Origin: Gammaproteobacteria bacterium
Lineage (GTDB): Bacteria > Pseudomonadota > Gammaproteobacteria > Enterobacterales > Alteromonadaceae
Direction of reading: 5' to 3'
Length of the DNA: 48,375 bases
Assembly: GCA_017302255.1 (NCBI GenBank)
Contig: JAFLDV010000032.1
Location: 1-48,375, forward strand
The notes below the pieces were generated by a model, which saw nothing but the letters and a program-made list of their open reading frames with translations, was not told the DNA's origin and searched no databases. The translations under genes and the position numbers were made by a program. How positions within the stretch are numbered: the stretch's first letter is position 1; every line of letters starts with the position of its first letter. Positions 35,612-42,004 of this stretch are shown here, piece after piece.

Positions 35612-36835
35612 ATGTATTTTTATGCTGCCCGCCAACCTATTCTCGATCGTGACAAAAACTTATTCGCCTATGAGTTGTTGTTTCGCGATGGTGTAGAGAA
35701 CGTGTTTCCGGATATCGATGGCGATGAAGCAACATCTCGCATGATTGCTGGCAGCCAATTTAATTTTGGTCTTGATGATTTTCTTGGTGATAAGCCAGGT
35801 TTTATCAATTTCACTCTAGACACCTTGCTGAAAAAATATCCCTCGATGCTGCCAAAGGAGCAGGTCGTTATTGAAATTCTGGAAACTGTACAGCCAGGCA
35901 AACGGTTGTTGACCGAATGCCAGCAACTGAAAGATGCAGGCTATACCATCGCACTTGACGATTATATACATCAACCGGTATGGCGGCATTTTTACCCACT
36001 GATTGATATTATCAAAATTGATTTTAGAGAAACCTCGCAAGAAACTATCGATGAAATTTTGGTAGCAACTGCTGGCTTTCCGAACATTAAGTTATTGGCA
36101 GAAAAGGTTGAAACTATCGAAGAGTTTCAACGTGCTCTGAATATGGGTTTTAGCTATTTCCAAGGTTATTTCTTCTCCAAACCAGAAATGCTGCAGAGTA
36201 AAGCGTTATCTCCTGCACAAATGACGTTGGCTGAATTGCTTTATGAAACTTCTAAAGCGGAGATGGATTTAGCAAAAATTACCCAAATCTTCGAACGTGA
36301 CGTTAATCTATCCTACAAGTTACTTCGATACAGTAATTCAGCAGTATTCAAACGCCGTTCGGAAATCGAAACTATCAAACAAGCCTTAGTTGTTTTAGGC
36401 CAAGTGGAATTGAAGAAGTTTTTATCGGTGTTGTTTACTGCGCAAGTGAGTTCAGAAAAACCAGCTGAACTGATGAGATTAGCAATGACGCGCGCGCGGT
36501 TTGCCGAAGGTATTGCCGGTCTACATCGGAAGACTGATACCGGTAAAGCCTTCCTAACTGGGATGATGTCGCTAATCGATGCGATTTTGGATGAACCAAT
36601 GTCATCGGTTCTGAGCAAATTGCCATTAGCCAAAGAGATTAAAGACGCTTTAGTTGGCGAACCCGGTTTGCTTGGTGAGTATCTGACTTTGGTTAAATCT
36701 TATGAACAAGCGCAGTGGCAACCGGCAAATGCTTTAATTGAAAAGTTCGGCTTAGCCAATGCTAACGTCCCAGACGCCTATCATGAGGCAGTGCAATGGG
36801 CTAACGAACAGATGCGAGCGCTAGGTGATCGTTAA
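35612..36835 (+). CDS. EAL-HDOD signalling protein (YuxH/CdgJ-like)
   Basis: A cytoplasmic protein of 407 residues from the ATG at 35612 (AAGGA upstream; a longer frame adds 12 unconserved residues). The N-terminal EAL-like domain starts YAARQPILDRDKNLFAYELLFRDG; the signature is ELL, and the usual DDFGTGYSS is replaced by LDDYIHQPVW, so several metal ligands are not where expected. IVIEILE- and IKIDF-type strands remain. The second half is an HDOD domain (LAKITQIFERDVNLSYKLLRY, IKQALVVLGQVELKKFLSV). Such proteins affect motility and biofilm in Vibrio; whether this one hydrolyses c-di-GMP or only binds is open. Monocistronic. Confidence 0.88.
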   Translation: MYFYAARQPILDRDKNLFAYELLFRDGVENVFPDIDGDEATSRMIAGSQFNFGLDDFLGDKPGFINFTLDTLLKKYPSMLPKEQVVIEILETVQPGKRLLTECQQLKDAGYTIALDDYIHQPVWRHFYPLIDIIKIDFRETSQETIDEILVATAGFPNIKLLAEKVETIEEFQRALNMGFSYFQGYFFSKPEMLQSKALSPAQMTLAELLYETSKAEMDLAKITQIFERDVNLSYKLLRYSNSAVFKRRSEIETIKQALVVLGQVELKKFLSVLFTAQVSSEKPAELMRLAMTRARFAEGIAGLHRKTDTGKAFLTGMMSLIDAILDEPMSSVLSKLPLAKEIKDALVGEPGLLGEYLTLVKSYEQAQWQPANALIEKFGLANANVPDAYHEAVQWANEQMRALGDR

Positions 36836-36972
36836 TTTGATTGAAACTTACCGACAACTCTAGTCATCTGTATGAACGTTGTTTGTTTGCTGCTACATGG
36901 TGGAAAGCTGATATAAGCAGGCTTTGCCAAATCTTGTTAACTCAGTCGTGTTTTCGCCATCTTCAGAACAAT

Positions 36973-37000
36973 AAAAATGCCGGTACAGGCCGGCATTTTT
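36973..37000. terminator. Bidirectional terminator between the EAL-HDOD and ComEA-like genes
   Basis: AAAAATGCCGG / CCGGCATTTTT stem with a short TACAG-type loop; symmetric A and T tracts serve both convergent genes, although it lies 138 nt past the EAL-HDOD stop. Confidence 0.88.
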
Positions 37001-37045
37001 AACAAGGGCAGCGCCCCCCAGCGAACTACCCCTATTTTTCACAAC

Positions 37046-37366
37046 CTAGCTAAAGCTGACAAAAGTAGCGATTTTCGCCGCCATTTTCTCACCAATACCT
37101 TTCACTTCAGTTAACTGCTGTTGATTTTTGATTGGACCTTTATCTTTGATATAATCCAGAATTGCTTGCGCTTTTTTAGCGCCAATACCTGGAATTGCTT
37201 CAAGTTGTTGCTGTGAGGCTTGGTTAATTGAAACCAGTTGTTTAGCTGCAGACTTCGCTTCAACAACGGTGCTTTTGACTGGGTTCGCTGAGCTATTTAC
37301 CGCAGCGTGCAAGCCAAAAGCTCCACAGGTACAAATCAACGAAAAAATAATAGATTTCATGTTCAT
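37046..37366 (-). CDS. ComEA-like helix-hairpin-helix protein, exported
   Basis: A 106-residue protein with a signal peptide (MNMKSIIFSLICTCGAFGLHA) and a C-terminal tandem helix-hairpin-helix DNA-binding domain (VSINQASQQQLEAIPGIGAK, KAQAILDYIKDKGPI, QLTEVKGIGEKMAAKIATF). This is the ComEA layout of gammaproteobacteria, where the periplasmic protein binds incoming DNA and ratchets it during natural transformation. No other competence gene lies in the window, and similar proteins are widespread in species without proven competence. AAGGA lies 7 nt before the ATG at 37366. Confidence 0.88.
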   Translation of the reverse strand: MNMKSIIFSLICTCGAFGLHAAVNSSANPVKSTVVEAKSAAKQLVSINQASQQQLEAIPGIGAKKAQAILDYIKDKGPIKNQQQLTEVKGIGEKMAAKIATFVSFS

Positions 37367-37598
37367 AGTGCTTTCCTTGTAACTTCGATCATGATAAAAA
37401 CCGCGTTGATAAACGGGTTGAACTGAATCAAAGCGGTGTTGTCTATTCCGCCAGATCCTGAGTTAAAGTTAGAACATTAATTACATTTTGCTATCTTTTT
37501 ATTAACTTTTTTCATTAATTTTTGCTAAGTCTAAGATTCAGCTGGAATTAATTTTCGTTAGGCTAAGGTTGAGCTAGCTTAAATATTGGAGTGAAATC

Positions 37599-38108
37599 AT
37601 GAAATCGTTATTCATTGTCGTACCAGTGCTGCTGTTGACCGCCTGTTCCAATCATAATTATTCTCGGAAGAATTATGTGCAAGCGACAGTGACATCGGCT
37701 GTTCCTTTTTACAAGACAGTTGAAATTCGTAAACCCAAAGAAGTATGCGAAGAGCGTCAAGTCGTCAAACGTGAAGCTGACTCTGCCGCCCCTACTATTG
37801 TTGGCGCAATTATTGGTGGTGCTTTAGGTAGTGCTGTTGCTAGTGGACGTTCTAACAAAAACGTTGGCATGGTTGCTGGTGCTGTAATTGGTGGTGCTAT
37901 CGGTAACGATGTTGGTAAACAAAACGGGTCAGAAGTAGTTCATCTAGAAACTGTCTGCTACCGCGCTGGCGATGAAATCAGCTACGAGAGCGTGATTGAC
38001 GGGTACCAAGTGACTTACCAGTTGAATGGTCGCGAATACACTGTAGTTATGGACCGCGATCCTGGTCCACAAATGCCTGTGTACGTTGACCCGTCAATAA
38101 ATCGTTAA
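37599..38108 (+). CDS. Glycine-zipper 2TM outer-membrane lipoprotein
   Basis: A 169-residue lipoprotein: the signal peptide MKSLFIVVPVLLLTAC ends at a lipobox with Cys16. The central region IVGAIIGGALGSAVASGR and VGMVAGAVIGGAIGNDVG forms the glycine-zipper two-helix motif of the 17-kDa surface antigen/SlyB-like family. The flanks hold three further cysteines (VCEERQ, ETVCYRAG) and a beta-rich C-terminus with YQLNGREYTVVMDRDPG. In enteric bacteria SlyB belongs to the PhoPQ regulon, and here the gene directly precedes phoPQ, separated only by a terminator-like hairpin. The local link is suggestive. Ribosome site TTGGAGTG. Confidence 0.85.
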   Translation: MKSLFIVVPVLLLTACSNHNYSRKNYVQATVTSAVPFYKTVEIRKPKEVCEERQVVKREADSAAPTIVGAIIGGALGSAVASGRSNKNVGMVAGAVIGGAIGNDVGKQNGSEVVHLETVCYRAGDEISYESVIDGYQVTYQLNGREYTVVMDRDPGPQMPVYVDPSINR

Positions 38109-38130
38109 TGCAGCTAGAATTTTATCGATA

Positions 38131-38161
38131 AAGCCTGTATATAAAACAGGCTTATTTTTTT
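38131..38161 (+). terminator. Terminator or attenuator between the lipoprotein gene and phoP
   Basis: AAGCCTGT / ACAGGCTT stem (38131-38138 with 38146-38153) followed by A and T8. It ends only 13 nt before the phoP ATG, with AAAAGGA directly after it, so any phoP transcript starting upstream must pass it. Confidence 0.8.
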
Positions 38162-38174
38162 AAAAGGATTTCAC

Positions 38175-38852
38175 ATGCGTGTTCTGGTCGTTGAAGACGA
38201 AATGTTGCTCGCTGAGCAAATTAAAAATCATCTACAACAACAGCAGTTTTCTGTCGATTTGTCACACGATGGTATCGATGGTTTTTTTAAAATCAGCGAA
38301 TATCCATATGATCTGGCTATCATCGACCTCGGCTTGCCAAAGCTAGATGGTTTATCTGTTATCAGAAAAGCCCGTCAGCAAGATTTAAAAACACCAATAA
38401 TTATTCTAACGGCTCGGGGCAGTTGGCAGGAAAAAGTACAAGGTTTAGACGCCGGTGCGGATGATTACCTGACCAAACCCTTTCATGTTGAAGAGCTACT
38501 CGCTCGTTGCAATGCGTTGATTAGAAGAGCTGCAGGTCAACCTGATCCAACATTAAGCGCCGGTCCACTGAGTCTAAATAGCCGCACGCAACAAGTTTGG
38601 TGTAATGGCGAAGAAGTGCCGCTTACCGCATATGAGTACAAAGTATTGGAATACTTTATGTTGAACCCGACAAAAGTCATTTCCAAAACTGAACTCACTG
38701 AACATATTTATGACCAAGATTTTGATTTAGATAGTAACGTAATAGAAGTTTTCGTTCTTCGGTTACGCAAAAAATTAGATCCGGATGGCACAATTCAACC
38801 GCTAGAAACACTGCGAGGACGTGGCTACCGGTTTAACTTGGCAGTAAGCTAA
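38175..38852 (+). CDS. phoP: PhoP-type response regulator (OmpR family)
   Basis: A 225-residue regulator with a receiver domain: acidic pocket VVEDEMLL, phospho-acceptor Asp51 in IIDLGLPKLDG, Thr78 in LTARGSWQEKV and Lys100 in YLTKPF. The C-terminal winged helix has LTAYEYKVLEYFMLNPTKVI and VIEVFVLRLRKKL, ending RGRGYRFNL. The run LTARGSWQEKV is close to E. coli PhoP (LTARESWQDKV), which with the PhoQ-like kinase supports PhoP over QseB. The start overlaps no gene but the terminator hairpin is 13 nt away. Its stop shares one base with the phoQ-like start (TAATG). Signals in this organism (Mg2+, acid, cationic peptides) are inferred from the family. Confidence 0.85.
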   Translation: MRVLVVEDEMLLAEQIKNHLQQQQFSVDLSHDGIDGFFKISEYPYDLAIIDLGLPKLDGLSVIRKARQQDLKTPIIILTARGSWQEKVQGLDAGADDYLTKPFHVEELLARCNALIRRAAGQPDPTLSAGPLSLNSRTQQVWCNGEEVPLTAYEYKVLEYFMLNPTKVISKTELTEHIYDQDFDLDSNVIEVFVLRLRKKLDPDGTIQPLETLRGRGYRFNLAVS

Positions 38853-40171
38853 TGCTGTTATCTTTAAAACTTCGCCAGGCTATTATTAGCCTGGTGTTGT
38901 TATTATTTATCCTCCCCGCTTCGTTTCTTGCAATTGAACGTGCATTTTTCGCGCAGTTAATCACTAGCACCGAACAAAAACTAGAAGTTCATCTCTATTC
39001 GTTTTTATCGGAATTAAGTTCCAAAAACGATGTTGTCGAAATCAATAATAGTATTTTACCTGCCGATTTTTTGCGTGCTGATTCCGGAACTAGTGCCTAT
39101 ATCGTTAGCGGCGACAAATTATTGTGGCAGTCAGACTCATCGCTAAATCAAGACTTCATTCCACCAGTGTTTGATATGCTGCCCGGCAAACATGAGTTTG
39201 TGCCATTGGAAGTTTCAGGAAAAACCTACTGGACCCTATCCTTTGCGTTATTGTTTGATATGGGTGAGCGCAGCATGCCGCTGACCATCCACATTCTGCA
39301 GGATGCAAAATTATTGGAGGCGCCGGTAAAGAGCTTTCGAAAGACCTTAGTCCGCTGGTTTATCGGCATCGGCTTCGTCTTATTTCTAGTAATGTTATTG
39401 GCATATTACTGGACGACCCAGCCGTTATCGTCACTCGATCACGAAATTCGACTGGTTGAAAGTGGTCAACAACAGCAATTGGATCGAATCTACCCTATTG
39501 AATTACAAGCAATTAAAGAAGACTTAAACCTACTATTGGCAAGTCAAAACCGTCAGAAACAACGTTACCGCCATCATCTAAGCGATTTAGCACATGCACT
39601 GAAGACCCCTGTCGCTGTCTTGCGAACTTCTGCACTTGCCGAGCAACCCGAACTTAGGCAGCAAATTGACCGCATCACCGCGATGATAGAGCATCAATTA
39701 AAACGTGCGAGCAGTTCAGGTCAAGATGTGTGGCAGAAGCAAATTGCTATCGCCCCTATTGTTGAGCAATTACAAAATGCTTTAAATAAAATCTATCGAG
39801 ATAAACAAATCAATTTAGTCTGTGAGATCCCGCCAGGCGCAATGTTTCGTGGCGATGAAACAGACTTGATGGAGATGTTAGGTAATTTAATGGACAATGC
39901 CTGTAAGGCATGTCGACACCAAGTACGCTTGCAAATTCAGACTAAACCGCTCATGTTTGAAGTTCATGATGATGGGCCTGGAGTCCCTGCGAATAAGACG
40001 AAAGAACTGCTAGGTCGTGGCATCCGCTTGGATACTTACCAAGATGGTCATGGTGTTGGTCTGTCGATTGTCGATGAGCTGTGTCAATCCTATGAGGGTG
40101 AGTTAAGCATTGGTGAAAGTGCACTTGGTGGTGCAATATTCCGGTTGCTGTTTCCTCAACATCAATACTAG
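38852..40171 (+). CDS. phoQ: PhoQ-type sensor histidine kinase
   Basis: A 439-residue inner-membrane kinase: transmembrane helix 1 (about 9-27), a periplasmic domain (28-165), helix 2 (168-187), a HAMP-like region with PLSSLDHEIRLVESG, the H-box SDLAHALKTP with His248, and an ATPase with LGNLMDNACKA (N-box), HDDGPGVP (G1) and GHGVGLSIV (G2). The H-box wording is the PhoQ type. The periplasmic domain keeps SGTSAYIVSGDKLLWQSD as in PhoQ sensor domains, but I do not see the long acidic patch of the enteric protein, so the ligand may differ. Co-translated with phoP. No terminator before the next gene 40 nt on. Confidence 0.85.
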   Translation: MLLSLKLRQAIISLVLLLFILPASFLAIERAFFAQLITSTEQKLEVHLYSFLSELSSKNDVVEINNSILPADFLRADSGTSAYIVSGDKLLWQSDSSLNQDFIPPVFDMLPGKHEFVPLEVSGKTYWTLSFALLFDMGERSMPLTIHILQDAKLLEAPVKSFRKTLVRWFIGIGFVLFLVMLLAYYWTTQPLSSLDHEIRLVESGQQQQLDRIYPIELQAIKEDLNLLLASQNRQKQRYRHHLSDLAHALKTPVAVLRTSALAEQPELRQQIDRITAMIEHQLKRASSSGQDVWQKQIAIAPIVEQLQNALNKIYRDKQINLVCEIPPGAMFRGDETDLMEMLGNLMDNACKACRHQVRLQIQTKPLMFEVHDDGPGVPANKTKELLGRGIRLDTYQDGHGVGLSIVDELCQSYEGELSIGESALGGAIFRLLFPQHQY

Positions 40172-40211
40172 AATTGTCTTTAGCGAATTCTCGCGGCATA
40201 AGCGGAAAATC

Positions 40212-40595
40212 ATGAAATATATTAGTTGTTTATTGCTACTTTTTTTTACATTGGACTCAAACGCGGCCGACATTTGTGCGGAAAAGCAGCAATTCCGAAT
40301 TGAGTATTCCCGTTGTCTGGATCAACAAATAGAAACCATGCAACGTGATTTAACCACTTGGGAAAATAATCATCTGATCCAGTTACAAGAGATTGCCGAA
40401 AAAACTGGCCGTACCGACCCACTAAAAGTTTTTAAGCGTTCAAGACAATCGTTTAAACAATATTCAACAGACCATTGCCGTTGGCAGTATCTAGCACTAA
40501 TCCCTGATAGCAATGCTGGCGCCTCAGCATATAAGAAGTGCATGATTAACCAGTTAGAGCAACAAATTGATATTCTGAGTAAAATTACTTACTAA
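40212..40595 (+). CDS. Small exported cysteine-containing protein, LprI/DUF1311-like
   Basis: A 127-residue protein from the ATG at 40212; a longer frame that begins inside phoQ is not supported. The first ~20 residues are a signal peptide ([20 protein letters not shown]). The mature part has four cysteines in the spacing seen in lysozyme-inhibitor LprI-type proteins: [25 protein letters not shown] and [13 protein letters not shown], with the latter block following GASAYKKC. Mature region is helical and charged. It starts 40 nt after phoQ without a terminator, so it is probably part of the phoPQ transcript. A role in resisting lysozyme-like attack is inferred from family and context. Confidence 0.65.
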   Translation: MKYISCLLLLFFTLDSNAADICAEKQQFRIEYSRCLDQQIETMQRDLTTWENNHLIQLQEIAEKTGRTDPLKVFKRSRQSFKQYSTDHCRWQYLALIPDSNAGASAYKKCMINQLEQQIDILSKITY

Positions 40596-40662
40596 TGATC
40601 TAGCCGAAGTTGACCACCGTATAGTTTTCAATAATTTATTAGCTTTCGGTCTCGAGGCCACT

Positions 40663-41028
40663 ATGCAAATCAATAATGCTGTTATCCGAATTAAAAACCT
40701 GCGCTTACGAACATTTATCGGTTTTAAAGACGATGAAATGCAGAACAAGCAAGATGTCGTCATCAATGTCAGAATTGAGTATAAGGCCAGTCAAGCGGCG
40801 ACTACCGATGACGTAAATACCGCACTTAATTACCGCACCATTACCAAAGAAATTATTAGCCTAGTTGAAAATAACCGGTTCTTATTACTCGAGAAATTAG
40901 CATCTGACGTGTTAGCGATAGCGTCGGCACATGCTTCGGTAAATTATGCCGAGGTGGAAATTGATAAGCCACACGCTCTTCGATTCGCAGATTCGGTGTC
41001 GCTAACCTTGTCGACTCAAAAAGCATAA
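40663..41028 (+). CDS. folX: Dihydroneopterin triphosphate 2'-epimerase
   Basis: This tetrameric enzyme epimerises dihydroneopterin triphosphate to the monapterin form. It is collinear with E. coli Fol[65 protein letters not shown] and [19 protein letters not shown]. The [11 protein letters not shown] segment separates FolX from FolB aldolase. Length is 121 residues. It is followed 42 nt later by yfcH, the E. coli neighbour. A weak promoter-like TTGACC lies about 50 nt upstream, with no good -10. Confidence 0.95.
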   Translation: MQINNAVIRIKNLRLRTFIGFKDDEMQNKQDVVINVRIEYKASQAATTDDVNTALNYRTITKEIISLVENNRFLLLEKLASDVLAIASAHASVNYAEVEIDKPHALRFADSVSLTLSTQKA

Positions 41029-41070
41029 AACTGACTATACTCACGTGAATGTTTGTGACTGAGGCGCGCT

Positions 41071-41964
41071 ATGAAAATACTGTTGACGGGTGCTACCGGG
41101 TTAGTAGGCTCTGCTTTGGTAAAGGTTTGGCAAAACAATCATCAGTTAGTCGTACTCTCCAGATCGGTTAAAAAAGCTAAGCAGCTATTTGGTGATGCTT
41201 GCGAAGTTTATGATTCCCTAGACAGCATCGATTTTAATCAATTGGACGCTGTCGTTAACCTCGCTGGCGAACCTATTGCTGATGGTCGCTGGAGTGACGC
41301 TCGGAAGGCTGTGATTTGTGAAAGCCGTTGGCAGCTCACTGAAGCTATTGCCAGTAAAATTCTAAACGCAACCAAACCTCCGCATACTCTGATTAACGCA
41401 TCCGCTGTAGGTTTTTACGGTCGACAATCAGCGGAGCGGATCGACGAGAGCTTCTCGACCTTTTACCCAGAATTCAGTCATGATGTCTGTGCTCGCTGGG
41501 AAAATCTAGCTAATCGTTGTCGCAGCGAACAAACTCGGGTCTGTGTGCTCCGTATTGGCTTAGTTCTGTCGGAAAAAGGCGGAGCTCTCAGTAAAATGCT
41601 TCCAGCCTTTAAACTCGGTTTGGGCGGAAAAATAGGTTCAGGCACGCAAATGATGTCCTGGATCCATATCGACGATTTAGTGTCGGCCATCAATTTTGTT
41701 TTAGCGAATACTGAGTGCTCAGGCGTTTATAACGCGACAGCGCCGATGGCGGTTAGCAATAGCCAGTGGACACAATTACTCGGCGATCGTTTAGCGAAAA
41801 AAACGCCGTTACCTATGCCGGCATTTTTGCTTAAGTTGATGTTTGGCGAAATGTCCGACTTATTGTTGTTTGGACAAAACGTCTACCCACAAAAGCTGCT
41901 GGATGCTGGGTTCTTGTTTAAATATAATCAGTTAAGAAATGCGCTCGCTTCACTACAGCTGTAA
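41071..41964 (+). CDS. yfcH: TIGR01777 family NAD(P)-binding epimerase-like protein YfcH
   Basis: An extended short-chain dehydrogenase-like protein of 297 residues. The Rossmann motif GATGLVGSA is at residues 7-15, NLAGEPIADGRWSDARKAVI and SRWQLTEAI follow, then ASAVGFYG with the conserved tyrosine, LRIGLVLSEKGGALSKMLPAF, and the C-terminal PMPAFLLKLMFGEMSDLLLFG and GQNVYPQKLLDAGF, all typical of TIGR01777. The substrate is unknown; in plants the GC1/SulA relative affects plastid division and in E. coli the role is undefined. It pairs with folX as in E. coli and ends in a terminator. Confidence 0.93.
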   Translation: MKILLTGATGLVGSALVKVWQNNHQLVVLSRSVKKAKQLFGDACEVYDSLDSIDFNQLDAVVNLAGEPIADGRWSDARKAVICESRWQLTEAIASKILNATKPPHTLINASAVGFYGRQSAERIDESFSTFYPEFSHDVCARWENLANRCRSEQTRVCVLRIGLVLSEKGGALSKMLPAFKLGLGGKIGSGTQMMSWIHIDDLVSAINFVLANTECSGVYNATAPMAVSNSQWTQLLGDRLAKKTPLPMPAFLLKLMFGEMSDLLLFGQNVYPQKLLDAGFLFKYNQLRNALASLQL

Positions 41965-41968
41965 AAAA

Positions 41969-42004
41969 TACGCCTGTCTATCTCTAGACAGGCGTGTTGT
42001 TTTA
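41969..42004. terminator. Terminator between yfcH and ybbP
   Basis: CGCCTGTCTA pairs with TAGACAGGCG around a short TCTC loop (41971-41994), followed by TGTTGTTTT on the plus strand and preceded by AAAAAATA, so usable by both convergent genes. Confidence 0.85.

Noticed and set aside
37046-37366. ComEA-like protein as proof of a competence locus
   Set aside because: No comEC, pilus or recombination gene is nearby; such exported helix-hairpin-helix proteins are common without competence.
40110-40211. Upstream extension of the LprI-like gene into phoQ
   Set aside because: The extra 34 residues overlap the phoQ 3' end out of frame; the ATG at 40212 is directly followed by a good signal peptide.
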